Assembly: GCF_015624485.1 (NCBI RefSeq)
Contig: NZ_CP061378.1
Span: 2,728,001 to 2,792,000, forward strand
Direction: 5' to 3'
Length of the DNA stretch: 64,000 nucleotides
Origin: Bradyrhizobium genosp. L
GTDB lineage: Bacteria > Pseudomonadota > Alphaproteobacteria > Rhizobiales > Xanthobacteraceae
Made by a program: the position numbers and the translations under genes. Below, piece after piece: positions 53,301 through 61,193 of this stretch (the first letter of the stretch is position 1; each line of letters starts with the position of its first letter). Below the pieces are notes generated by a model. It was not told the origin of the DNA and made no database searches. It worked only from the letters and a program-made list of their open reading frames with translations.

Positions 53301-54803
53301 ACCGGTCTGGTCGTAGCTGAGCGTGCTGGTCCAGTTCGAGGCCGAATTGGTCACGGAGAAGGAATAGCCGCCCTGGATCGCCGCCAGCGCCTTGCCGTAG
53401 TGCGAGATAATGTAGTTCATCGTCGACTGTGAGGCGACCGGCAGCACATGGGTGTCGGTCAGCGTGATCGACTGCAGCGCGGTCGCGTCGTTGAGCTCCG
53501 AAAGCTGCGGCACGATCTCGGCGGCGGTGCCGCTGACCGTGGTCGGGTTGGGTGGCGTGACCGGCGTGGTGTCGGGCGCGTCGATCTCGATGATCACAGG
53601 GTGATCGGTGACCGGAATGGTGATGGTGCTGACATCGGTATAGGTCGCGATCGCCGTGGTTCCAGTCAGCGTATCGTAGACCTTCACCGAGTGGTGCACG
53701 CTGCCGAGGTTGACGGTAACGGTCTGCGTCGAATTGGAGATTTCGGTATCGGTCGCATCGTTCCAGAGTTGCGGCTCGGCCCACACGACGAGGTCGTAGG
53801 CGCCGTTGCTCTTGCCGAGCACCATGCTCTCGCCGGTCGACGGCATGTTGCTCAGCGAATAGTCCAGCGCGGCGGTGGGCTGATGGCCGCCGGTGCCGTC
53901 GTCGGCGAGGATGGTGGTCAGGTTGTGGATCGCGGTCGCCGCCAGTTTCGGCGTCCCGTCGGAATTGAACAGGCCGTACTTGTCCTCGGGATTGGTGTCG
54001 CTGGTGGACGAGTTGCGATCGAACAGCTCGTAAAGATAGGTCGAGGAGACGCCGGCCTTGTAGGCATCGACCAGGGTGTTGAGGATGGACTTCGCCTGCA
54101 CCGTCTGATCGACGCCGACATAGCTCGTGTTGGCTTGCGTCGTGTAGCCCGTCTCGGTGATGACCACCGGCTTGCCGGGCGCCGCCGACTCGACCGCGCT
54201 CAGTGTCGCGGCGAGCGAGCTTTCCGGATTGGTGCCGGTAGAGACATAGGCGTGGGCGTTGGTGTAGTCGGTCGAGCCCGACATGTTGCCGAGCTGGCTG
54301 TAGCCCTGCGGATCGTTGTAGGCGAGCGTGAGATTGTAGACGGCAATGTCGGACAGATTGCCGTCGGCCTTCACGGCGTCGTAGAGCGCGGTCTGGAATG
54401 CCGCGGCGGCGCTGAGGCTCGAGCTGCCGTTGTAGGAGAACGGCTGGTGATTGGCCTCGTTCAGGCCTTCGATGGCGGAGATGCTGTCGGGATGCGCGGC
54501 AAGGAACTTGTCCAGCGACGCCAGATAGTTCTGCAAGCCGGCGCTGCCCGACGACGGCAGCGCCGAGGAGACGATGAAGTCGAAGCTGTAGCCGGCGGCG
54601 GCCAGGCCATCGACCACCGGTTGTGCGGCCGGACTGGTGGCCATCGCATCGCGCAGATGCGTGACGCCGAGATATTTCAGATCGTCGGTCATCATCGCGA
54701 GATCGTTGTACGCGCCCCACCCGAATCCCGCATGCGTGTTGACGCCGATGGAGTTGATGAAGCCGCTGGCGGAGAGGACCGTCTGGTCGGTTGAGGTCGA
54801 CAT
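50388..54803 (-). CDS. large secreted glycoside-hydrolase-like protein with tandem repeats and type I secretion-like C-terminus
   Basis: 1471 residues. Residues about 1-300 look like a clan-A glycoside hydrolase: IEGLNEANHQ (Glu116, acid/base position) and VVITETGYTT (Glu217, nucleophile position), 101 residues apart, with YLYELFDRNS and EDKYGLFNSDGTPKLAA downstream. Residues about 300-550 form a beta-rich linker. Residues about 550-1380 are five tandem repeats of exactly 166 residues built from YD/RHS-like units such as HADGSKDVYTYNITGQSYT. The last 90 residues contain a single RTX-like GGNGNDSF and a hydrophobic/Asp pattern typical of type I secretion signals. There is no N-terminal signal peptide. 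I infer secretion by a type I system encoded elsewhere and a role in cleaving or remodelling EPS; neither is shown. It is homologous in its N-terminus to the protein at 58206-59558. Confidence 0.8.
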   Translation of the reverse strand: MSTSTDQTVLSASGFINSIGVNTHAGFGWGAYNDLAMMTDDLKYLGVTHLRDAMATSPAAQPVVDGLAAAGYSFDFIVSSALPSSGSAGLQNYLASLDKFLAAHPDSISAIEGLNEANHQPFSYNGSSSLSAAAAFQTALYDAVKADGNLSDIAVYNLTLAYNDPQGYSQLGNMSGSTDYTNAHAYVSTGTNPESSLAATLSAVESAAPGKPVVITETGYTTQANTSYVGVDQTVQAKSILNTLVDAYKAGVSSTYLYELFDRNSSTSDTNPEDKYGLFNSDGTPKLAATAIHNLTTILADDGTGGHQPTAALDYSLSNMPSTGESMVLGKSNGAYDLVVWAEPQLWNDATDTEISNSTQTVTVNLGSVHHSVKVYDTLTGTTAIATYTDVSTITIPVTDHPVIIEIDAPDTTPVTPPNPTTVSGTAAEIVPQLSELNDATALQSITLTDTHVLPVASQSTMNYIISHYGKALAAIQGGYSFSVTNSASNWTSTLSYDQTGKLVSTSNTGLTSSGQPTTTNVSYVDGSSDAIGYSNGVKTSFIHVATDGTRTTDYYDATGTVTREVVQKSNGYYSTTLYSNGAKTQAYVKNADGSQDNTTYNITGQSYTTQVQHVDTNGKVTSVTRTHADGSLDSTQVYNSDGSSVITTYNAAGVKLVETDYHADKSKDVYTSNITGQSYTTEHDIYDSTGFLTTIARRHADGSLAFKMVQTTGGTKTTDWYDAKGTLTSEVVQMANGYNSTTVYTGGVETAAYIHNADGSQDNYAYNVTGQSYTTLHQHVDASGKVTAVTRRHADGSLDYTQVINPDGSSVVTNYNATGVEMAETDYHADGSKDVYTYNITGQSYTSEHDVYDTTGFLTTLARRHADGSLAFKLVQTTSGTKTTDWYDATGNLTSEVVQMANGYNSTTVYTNGVKTAAYIHNADGSQDNYSYNITGQSYTTQHQHLDASGKVTAVTRTHADGTLDYTQVINTDGSSVVANYNATGVKMSETDYHANGSKDVYTYNITGQAYTSEHDTYDATGFLTALVRSHADGSLAFSLQQSTDGTKTTDWYDVTGHLTSETVQKSNGYSSTTLYTNGAVMSVFVTNADQTQDNYSYNITGQTYTSQHQHLDASGKVTEVDRHHADGTADYLQVINPDGSSIVDNYNAAGVKVTETDYHADGSHDVFLSNITGQNYTSEHDSYDTTGFLTSIVRTHDDGSLAFQLLQTTDGTKTTDAYDASGVITSEVVTKANGYDSTTTYTGGVATAAFIHNADGSQDNYSYNIKGQSYTTQHQHLNASGTLTEIDRTHADGTLDYQQVINSDGSKVTDLYDASGTKTQEVDNNADGSRDVFLFNFNGQEGVTQHENYNASSQLQFFDDFNTDGVHNVTAVASGVTLEGGNGNDSFSTAPGSISVLFDHGHDQVLNFHAGDATNHDTIEISKALVTDYSHLQITQSGTDAMVTISANDSILLKNINVASLTSHDFHFV
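50665..53154 (-). repeat. five tandem 498-base repeats within the large secreted protein gene
   Basis: An anchor sequence encoding KTTDWYDA (or close variants) recurs at 53135, 52637, 52139, 51641 and 51143, each exactly 498 bases (166 codons) apart. Each unit contains two related sub-units of about 72 and 94 residues, each with a HADGS...YNITGQSYT core. The most similar are units 2 and 3 (near-identical over long stretches); the last unit degenerates at its end. No length change in any unit indicates recent amplification or gene conversion. Confidence 0.9.
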
Positions 54804-55443
54804 TGCATACCCGAGTTGGAGGCGAACGGAATTGTCCGCTGGCTTAGTGGTGAAGCGTCTACGTTGGGTATGAATTTCAGATAAAAATCGAAGCAGCCAA
54901 GATCGGATGTCGCAGTTCCGTTGCGGAACTCCTCCAACGTCGCCAGCGCGCGATGTACGTCTTCATGGCTAGGCACGATGGCGTGAGAAAGGCGTTTTTG
55001 CGAACTCACGCCCCGAAGACTGCGATTGCCGAAATTATGCGCAGCTTGCTTACAGATTCGCGCGTGCAACGACTACGCTTGCGAGACTCGTAGCGAAAGT
55101 TCACGACATGCGAGTGATGCACGCGCGTTGCCTGCGCGAATCTTCTTCCATCCGATCTTCGTCACGTGTGACGCATCCGCAATTCTACGGATAGGCCGAC
55201 GGCTCATCGGGCGATGGAAATAATTTTTTGCCGAAGACGCTGCGCTCGAAAGAATCGGCGCCGCCGTCGATGGCTCAAACGCGCAATGCGACAAGGTACA
55301 ATCACTGATTGAACGGATTTTTAAGGCTTCCAGTTCCGTAGACGGAACTGGAAGCGCCGCGCCACGATCGCTCGCCGGGCCGGAAGGTCGCGCGCGCCCG
55401 GACGGGACGGGATCAGCGCCATGTTCGATCGCGGGCATCGCCT
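54804..55443. other. 640-base gap upstream of the large secreted protein gene
   Basis: No convincing gene. A 121-residue open frame at 55073-55438 lacks a ribosome-binding site and motifs. The gap contains the promoter of the large secreted protein gene, one TCACGACATG element at 55101-55110, GTCAC-GT-GTGAC near 55161-55172, and a perfect hairpin at 55326-55355 just past the flippase stop. Confidence 0.5.
55326..55355 (-). terminator. perfect 13-base-pair hairpin after flippase gene
   Basis: GCTTCCAGTTCCG (55326-55338) pairs perfectly with CGGAACTGGAAGC (55343-55355) with a four-base loop. It is 89 bases past the minus-strand flippase stop at 55444. On the minus strand it is followed by CTTAAAAATCC, not a U-run, so it is either a weak or Rho-associated terminator or another RNA structure. 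Confidence 0.5.
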
Positions 55444-56835
55444 TCAGTCGCGGCGGGCCAGCATCAGGAAATCGCCGCGCCAGGCCACGATAGCGGTCGC
55501 GACGGCGGCGAGGGCGATCTTGGCCGCAAGCCAGGCCGGTGGCAGCGAAGGCGGAATCGCGAGCGACGCGATCAGGATGCCGGCCACGATCGCCTCGATC
55601 GCCAGCCGCACGCGCAGCAGGGCGTGGAAACGCAGCGTCGGGCCGAGCGCGAGCAGCAGCGTGCAGGCGGTTGCGGCCGCCGCGCAGCCGACCGAGCCGG
55701 CTGGCGATAGGCCGAGGCTGGTTGCAATGGCCGCGCTCGCCACGACGCTCGCCAGTTGCCCCACTGCCACGACGACCAGCCGGGTCGCGAGCTTTTCCAG
55801 ATGCGGAACGACGGCGGCCGTGGCCTGCAAATGGGTGTGCAGGAAATAGAACACCGCCACCATCGGCGCCGTGGCGATGAAGCCGTCCTGGCTCGCCTGC
55901 GGCAACAGGATGCGGGCCGCGTCGGGAATGAAGCCGATCAACCCGCCGAGCAGCACGATGGTGACGCAGATCATGAAGTCGAACATCCGTCCGGTGGTCT
56001 GTCGCGCCTTGAGTTCGCCGCCATGCTCGAAGTCGCGCACCACATCCGGATAGCTGACGGTGTGGATCGCCGCGTTGAGCACCCAGAACGGCCGCTGCAA
56101 CAAATCGAGCGCGATCGAGAAGCCGGCGCCGGCACCGGTCGCGCCGAGCCTGTGGATCACGATGTAGCGCAGCATCACCGGGACCGACAGATGCACCACG
56201 GAAGCGCCGGCCGCGAGCATGCCGTAGCGGCAGAACTCGGCCCAGTGTGCCAGCAAGGTTCGGAACGACACGCGTTGCAGTGGCGTGCGATGCGCGATCA
56301 AGCCGACAACAAGGCCGGTCGCATGGCCTGCGGCGACGCCGAGCAGCGTCGCCTGCGCCGTGCCTTCGACCAGCGCGCCGGTGACCGCTCCGCCCAGCAC
56401 GGCGCTCGCCCGCAGCGCCAGCAGGAACGACGCCATGCCGAGCCCACCCGACAGGCGGATCGCCATGAAATAAAGGTCGGTGACCCCCTGCAGCACCGCG
56501 ACCGCAAGCCCGACCACGATGACCCCCTCCGCGAACGCACCGACCAGGGATGCGCCGCTACCGACCGCAACCAGCGCCACCGCGCTCAGGCCGCCGGCGG
56601 CGAACAGCGATGCGCGCAATCGTGCGGCCTCGTCCTCCTTGGCCGCGGCCAGGAAGCGCAGCCCGGCCAGTTGCAGCCACTCGAACATCAGGACGCAAAG
56701 CAACTGGCTCGAGGCCAGTGCGAGCGAGAAATTGGTGTAGTCGGCGGCGGGCAGCAGATGACTGATCGCGAAGATCAGGACGATCGCGAGCAGGCTCTGG
56801 TAGACATAGCCGGCAATGGCGAGGAGGCGGATCAT
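55444..56835 (-). CDS. Wzx-like flippase / polysaccharide export membrane protein
   Basis: 463 residues with about 12-14 hydrophobic segments. The N-terminus IRLLAIAGYVYQSLLAIVLIF and HLLPAADYTNFSLALASSQ follow the PST layout (Y/F-x-x-F-x-L-A-x-S). The middle contains MLRYIVIHRLGATGAGAGFSIALDLLQRPF, reminiscent of the family's middle helices with a D and P. It would flip lipid-linked units. It ends the minus operon that starts with the GT4 gene at 60830; the next gene upstream, at 56894, is 58 bases away. Confidence 0.8.
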   Translation of the reverse strand: MIRLLAIAGYVYQSLLAIVLIFAISHLLPAADYTNFSLALASSQLLCVLMFEWLQLAGLRFLAAAKEDEAARLRASLFAAGGLSAVALVAVGSGASLVGAFAEGVIVVGLAVAVLQGVTDLYFMAIRLSGGLGMASFLLALRASAVLGGAVTGALVEGTAQATLLGVAAGHATGLVVGLIAHRTPLQRVSFRTLLAHWAEFCRYGMLAAGASVVHLSVPVMLRYIVIHRLGATGAGAGFSIALDLLQRPFWVLNAAIHTVSYPDVVRDFEHGGELKARQTTGRMFDFMICVTIVLLGGLIGFIPDAARILLPQASQDGFIATAPMVAVFYFLHTHLQATAAVVPHLEKLATRLVVVAVGQLASVVASAAIATSLGLSPAGSVGCAAAATACTLLLALGPTLRFHALLRVRLAIEAIVAGILIASLAIPPSLPPAWLAAKIALAAVATAIVAWRGDFLMLARRD

Positions 56836-56893
56836 GTCGGCTCTGAAGGTGCTTCGCGGCGGATGCCGGGGTGGCCCGCTGGGCTGAGAACTC

Positions 56894-58117
56894 TCAGCCG
56901 GCGCGCAACGCCATCGTCGACCTGACCTCGCGCAACCGTTCGTACAGCTTGCGATACTCGGTCACGACGTCGGCAAACGTCCACACATTCTTCGCATTGA
57001 TCAGGCGTTCGCTGATCTCCACGATCTTTTGCGGATCGGCTGCGATCTCGCGGATGCTTTCGGCCAGCGATTCCGGATCGGGTTCGGTCAGCCAGCCGGT
57101 GACGCCATGCTCGATCGCTTCCGGCATGCCGCCGAATCGTGTTCCGAGCAGCGGCCGGCCGGCGGCCTTGGCGTCGGCGACGACGAGCGGTCCCGGATCA
57201 TGCCAGATCGACGGCGCAACCACGACATCCACCGCCCGGTAGAAATCGTCGGGCGCGACGAAGCCCATGAACTCGACCCGTGCATCGGCCGCAAGCTCCT
57301 TGAGGCGCTGCTGCTCCTCCTCGCTGACACGGCCCGCGATCAGGGTGCGGAAACGGTCGCGCGGCAGCATGGCGAGCGCGCGCATCAGGTTCTCGATGCC
57401 TTTCTCCTCGGTCAGCCGGCCGATGAAGCCGAACGTCACCTCGCCGGCGCAGAGCGGCCGCGGATGCGGCGTGGTCGGCGGCGCCGTCGAGGCATTGTGG
57501 ATCACGGTGCGGATCGGCGTATCGGCGAACAGGCCGAGATCGGTATGGATCGACAGCACCCGCTCGCTGACGCCGACGACGGCGCTCAGCCAATGCGTGG
57601 CGCGCCTGCGATGATAGGTCAGGAGCTCGCAGCTCGGGCAGGTGTGCTCGCAGACGCGTCCGTCGGTGAACCGCGAGCATCGCGGGCAGGTCAGATAATA
57701 GTCGTGGATGGTGTGGATGACGGGAACGCCGAATTGCGCGGCAACGCGCCAGATCGCGGTCGTCAGTCCGGACAGGTTGTTGGAATGCAGCACGTCCGGC
57801 TTGAAGGTGCGGATTCGTTCCGCGATGACCGGTGCGAAGATCTGCCAGTCCTCGACGCTATGCCACAGGCTGCGCAACGCCACATTGCGCTGCTTGGTGA
57901 AGGGAAGATACAGGTTCTGCACCGGCGCGGAGTAGATGTCGATGCCGTTGCACTGCTCGAGCTCCTGTTCGGGCTCGGACGCAGCACGGATCACCTCGAC
58001 CTCGTCGCCATGCTCCTTGAGGTCTTCGGCGAAGCGACGGGCGAAGATTTCGGCGCCGCCGACCAGCTTTGGCGCCTTCGGGGTCGGGTAGAGGGAGGAC
58101 GTCAAAAGGATCTTCAT
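56894..58117 (-). CDS. GT4-family glycosyltransferase with cysteine cluster
   Basis: 407 residues from ATG 58117; an in-frame extension to 58168 looks non-coding. It begins KILLTSSLYPTPKAPKLVGGAE, a GT4 opening. Between about residues 160 and 180 it has HDYYLTCPRCSRFTDGRVC and then EHTCPSC, five or six cysteines in CxxC pairs that could bind zinc; this insertion is seen in a subset of GT4 proteins. The donor half has GFIGRLTEEKGIENLMRAL and APSIWHDPGPLVVADAKA, with D rather than E in the second acidic position of E-x7-E. Cytoplasmic EPS transferase; sugar unknown. Confidence 0.87.
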   Translation of the reverse strand: MKILLTSSLYPTPKAPKLVGGAEIFARRFAEDLKEHGDEVEVIRAASEPEQELEQCNGIDIYSAPVQNLYLPFTKQRNVALRSLWHSVEDWQIFAPVIAERIRTFKPDVLHSNNLSGLTTAIWRVAAQFGVPVIHTIHDYYLTCPRCSRFTDGRVCEHTCPSCELLTYHRRRATHWLSAVVGVSERVLSIHTDLGLFADTPIRTVIHNASTAPPTTPHPRPLCAGEVTFGFIGRLTEEKGIENLMRALAMLPRDRFRTLIAGRVSEEEQQRLKELAADARVEFMGFVAPDDFYRAVDVVVAPSIWHDPGPLVVADAKAAGRPLLGTRFGGMPEAIEHGVTGWLTEPDPESLAESIREIAADPQKIVEISERLINAKNVWTFADVVTEYRKLYERLREVRSTMALRAG

Positions 58118-58205
58118 TGTCAATCTCGCTCGAAAATCGGCCCTGAGGATTGCGTGATGCGGCCCCAAGGTCCGAACTCTGGATACAAGTCAGCTCATCG
58201 ACCAG

Positions 58206-59558
58206 CTACCGGGCTGGCCGCAATTCCAGGTCGGGAACGACACCGCCGACCGCGGTAATCAGAAGAGGCGTGCTTGAAACAGGCATCCACGCGCCCGAGG
58301 CGGGCTTGGCGGAGGCATCGCAAGGTGTTGCAAAGGTCGCATCTGGAACGTCGGCCTTCAGCCGCGCCTCGTAGCGTCGGCTGGGATCCTCGGTCCACAC
58401 CGCAAGCTTGTCGCCGCCCGCGCCCGAGGCGTGGATGGCAACGACGTCACTGGACAATTTCTTGAGGTCTGCCTTGACGCTGGAGCGAATGAAGGCCCAG
58501 GTGTCTTGAACCGCGCATGCAGCGGGCTTCGGCGTGTTGTCGAAATGGAATAGGCCGAAATTGTCTTCAAGTTCTGCCGGATTCTTTCCGCTGTCCTTGA
58601 GCTCGTAGAGCGAGATGCCCTTGAGCCAGGATGACGCGGTCGATGCCCACAGAATCAGCTGCGCCATGTTGTCGGCTTGCGCCTGCTCGCTGACGCCGCA
58701 TTTAGCCGACGTCGTCGGCCAGCCGGTCTCGGTGACGTAGATCGGAAAGTCCGCCTTGCCGCTCGCCTGCGTCACCAGCCGGCGAAACGCCTGCAGCCGA
58801 TCGATGACTTCGGCCGAGGTCCGCCGGTTTGGCGCCATGCAGAAATTGTAGAGATGGACCGAGATGCCGTCGGCATATTGCAGGACTCCGGTCTGCAGCA
58901 TCTGCTGGGTCCAGGCCCAGCCCGGATCGTCGGCGATCGCACCGACGACGAAGGTCGCATCGGGCGCGGCGCGCTTCACTGCCGGCTGCGTCGCCTTCGC
59001 CAGCGCCAGATAATTTGCCGCGGAGAAGCCGACAGGGTCCTTCTTCGCCGCACCATTCCATTCATTCCAGAGCTCGAACACCGGGCGTTGCGGCGCCACG
59101 GCGCGTGCTGCGGCGGCCGCGTAATCCGCAAAGCGCCGCCGCGCCTCGTCGGTGGTCGGCGGCATCGAGTTCGGAACGAGATGATGACCGAAGGCGAGGA
59201 TCAGGAATGGGCGCGCGACGCTCGCATCGATCTGGCGTTGCAGCCGGTTGAGCTGCGGCGTGAAACCCATCCTGCGGCCCGGCAACTCGAAATCCGACCA
59301 TGGAAAATCGTCGCGGAATGCGGTCAGGCCGAGCTGCCTGATCTGGTCGATGTTGACTGACGGCTCATACCCCCGCGTGCTGACCGGGCCGCCCAATCCC
59401 TGGTGGGTGCCGACGCCGAGCAGAAGCCGTTGGTCCAGCGGCTGTTGCGCGCCGGCGCTTGCGGTCAGTGCGCAGAGGCTGACAGCGAGCGCGGCCGCGG
59501 CAAGCCGGCAGCCGTCGCGCCACGCCCGGGATCCAGAGATATTCCCAGTCCTATCCAT
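58206..59558 (-). CDS. exported clan-A glycoside-hydrolase-like protein (GH39/GH5-type)
   Basis: 450 residues with a Sec signal peptide (CRLAAAALAVSLCALTASAGAQ, split hydrophobic core about residues 17-37). The active-site pair is ELWNEWNG with Glu166 (acid/base) and IYVTETGWPT with Glu277 (nucleophile), 111 residues apart; SVHLYNF lies between. After the nucleophile it has ISLYELKDSGKN and EDNFGLFHFDNTPKPAACA, which match the corresponding part of the 1471-residue protein. It probably acts in the periplasm on the polysaccharide, for example trimming or clearing misplaced polymer. Neighbours in the same operon are a GT4 gene and a flippase gene. Confidence 0.85.
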   Translation of the reverse strand: MDRTGNISGSRAWRDGCRLAAAALAVSLCALTASAGAQQPLDQRLLLGVGTHQGLGGPVSTRGYEPSVNIDQIRQLGLTAFRDDFPWSDFELPGRRMGFTPQLNRLQRQIDASVARPFLILAFGHHLVPNSMPPTTDEARRRFADYAAAAARAVAPQRPVFELWNEWNGAAKKDPVGFSAANYLALAKATQPAVKRAAPDATFVVGAIADDPGWAWTQQMLQTGVLQYADGISVHLYNFCMAPNRRTSAEVIDRLQAFRRLVTQASGKADFPIYVTETGWPTTSAKCGVSEQAQADNMAQLILWASTASSWLKGISLYELKDSGKNPAELEDNFGLFHFDNTPKPAACAVQDTWAFIRSSVKADLKKLSSDVVAIHASGAGGDKLAVWTEDPSRRYEARLKADVPDATFATPCDASAKPASGAWMPVSSTPLLITAVGGVVPDLELRPAR

Positions 59559-59663
59559 GTCAGCCAGCTAGCTTGGGTATGATTCGTTCAGCGCTGCAAA
59601 ACCCGGCACCGCGTCGACGTGATGTCCGTCCCGCAGATCGCCGCATCTATTCGTGCGTCGAAA

Positions 59664-60830
59664 TCACAACGTGTTGGAGAGATTGGACTGCAGCTCGGTC
59701 TGCTCTCTGGAACGAGAGAGATCGTCCTGCAGGACATCGAGATAGACCTGGCGCAGATTGCGATGCGTCTTCTCGATGTCATAGAGCTGCTTGAAACGGT
59801 CGTAGCCGCGCCGCCCGAGCACGCCGAGATCCTGCTCGAGCAATCGCTTGAAGCCGTCGGCCAGCTGGGTGGCGGTGACCGGCTGGCAAAGCACGCCGGT
59901 GACGCCGTCCTCGACGATCTCCGGCAGCGCGCCGATGCGAAACGCAAGGATGGGTTTGGCCGCGCGCATCGCCTCCAGCGCGACGAGGCCAAAGCCTTCC
60001 CATCGCGACGGGATCACGACGATGTCGGCCGCATCGAGCTGGGCCTCGATCTGCTGCCGATCGAGCCAGCCAAGCAGCGTGACATTGGCGGGGATGTTCG
60101 ATCCGTCGAACTTGCCGACGACGGCAGCCCCGACGATGCGAACATCGAGCACGTCCTCGAGCGACCGCGCCGCCTCGACCAGCAGGTCGTAGCCCTTTTG
60201 TCGATCCAGTCGGCCGATGAACAGCACTTTCTTCTTCGCCGAAGGCCAGCTCGCCGCGATCGTCCGCGGCGACGGGCGGCTCCGCGAGATGCCGTTATGC
60301 ACCAGGCTCAGGCGGTCGGACGGAATGCCGGCGCGCACCGCCTCGGTATGCTCGTCGCCGGAAATGCAGATGATTCGATCGGAGGTGCGGGCCAAGAGGT
60401 TTTCGATCGACTTGGTGGCCGCATGGCTCAACCGGCTTGTCTCGCGCGAGAAAGCCCAGCCATGTGGGCAATAGATGACGCGTGGTCTGCGGGTCCTGGC
60501 GGCGAGCGCCGGGCGCAGCACCAGCCCGGCAAAGGAGGAGTGCAGGTGGACGATGTCGGGCTGCATCGCGTCGATTGCCTGCAACGTCGCGCGCAACATC
60601 TGAAACAGGCCCGTGACGCCGCGGCCGGAGCGGTCGAACGTGGTGATCTCGGCGTCTTCGATGCCTGCAAGATCGTGCCGGTGATCGGACGGCACGACAT
60701 AGTGGACATTGCCGGCACCGAAGCTCGCGCGCTGCTGAGGATGAAGCTCGTTCAGGTAACTCGCGATGCCGCCTCGGATCGTTTCAGCGACATGCAGAAT
60801 CTTGATCGATGGTGCTGTGAGACCTGACAC
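59664..60830 (-). CDS. GT4-family glycosyltransferase
   Basis: 388 residues from GTG 60830, with AAGGA six bases upstream. Opening KILHVAETIRGGIASYLNEL, VVPSDHRHDLAGI, then KVLFIGRLDRQKGYDLLVEAA (about residues 205-225) and IVVIPSRWEGFGLVALEAM, with the full E-x7-E motif. GGALPEIVEDG-type element is present as GALPEIVEDGVTG. Retaining GT-B enzyme acting on the cytoplasmic face. It is the first gene of the minus operon 60830-55444 (GT4, glycoside hydrolase, GT4, flippase); the upstream gap carries palindromes. Confidence 0.9.
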   Translation of the reverse strand: MSGLTAPSIKILHVAETIRGGIASYLNELHPQQRASFGAGNVHYVVPSDHRHDLAGIEDAEITTFDRSGRGVTGLFQMLRATLQAIDAMQPDIVHLHSSFAGLVLRPALAARTRRPRVIYCPHGWAFSRETSRLSHAATKSIENLLARTSDRIICISGDEHTEAVRAGIPSDRLSLVHNGISRSRPSPRTIAASWPSAKKKVLFIGRLDRQKGYDLLVEAARSLEDVLDVRIVGAAVVGKFDGSNIPANVTLLGWLDRQQIEAQLDAADIVVIPSRWEGFGLVALEAMRAAKPILAFRIGALPEIVEDGVTGVLCQPVTATQLADGFKRLLEQDLGVLGRRGYDRFKQLYDIEKTHRNLRQVYLDVLQDDLSRSREQTELQSNLSNTL

Positions 60831-61193
60831 GGTTGATCCTTCGCTAAGTCGACGTCGGTACGACTAAAGTGCATTGCCATGCGCAGCAATATTGTGGCCG
60901 CGATGTGGTGTTCTTGGGCCATCATCTTCTGACGCATCAATCACGACATGTTCGTGAAGCGGTCGGCGATCTTGCTGACTGTCGAATAAGCTTGTCGTGA
61001 TGAATTCGCGCGCAGGATTGCGCGACATCGCGGCCAATCTTCACGGAGAACGGCCGATCCCGTTCAATTTTGACGAATTCAATTGGAGATTGTTCTCGAC
61101 GATCGAGACCGCGGCCGAAATGGACAGCAGGCCACGTATGCTTCGCGCGCTATGTCATGAATCTGTTGCTGCGCGCGACGTTTTGGAGCCGTT
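60831..61193. other. 363-base intergenic region with repeated TCACGACA-type elements
   Basis: No gene. Two copies of TCACGACA/TGTCGTGA occur (60941-60948 and 60993-61000), the first as part of a perfect inverted repeat TCACGA-CATGT-TCGTGA (60941-60957). The promoter of the operon beginning at 60830 lies here. Confidence 0.5.
60941..60957. promoter_or_regulatory. operator-like inverted repeat TCACGA-N5-TCGTGA
   Basis: Perfect six-base inverted repeat with five-base spacer (CATGT), about 110 bases upstream of the GTG at 60830. The half-site recurs in neighbouring intergenic regions (55101, 60993, 62437, 62733). A binding site for one regulator is inferred. Confidence 0.45.

Noticed and set aside
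51819..53432. 537-residue + strand open frame opposite the repeat protein
   Set aside because: Val/Gly/Arg-rich periodic shadow caused by the 498-base repeats of the minus-strand gene.
50388..54803. Reading the repeat protein as an RHS/Tc toxin or contact-dependent toxin
   Set aside because: The repeats are RHS-like only in their YD-type turns; there is no RHS core PxxxxDPxG motif, no variable toxin tip and no immunity gene next to it, while the N-terminus is hydrolase-like.
55073..55438. 121-residue minus-strand open frame in the gap before the large secreted protein
   Set aside because: Composition is like non-coding sequence, and it runs through the 13-base-pair hairpin; no motif or ribosome-binding site.
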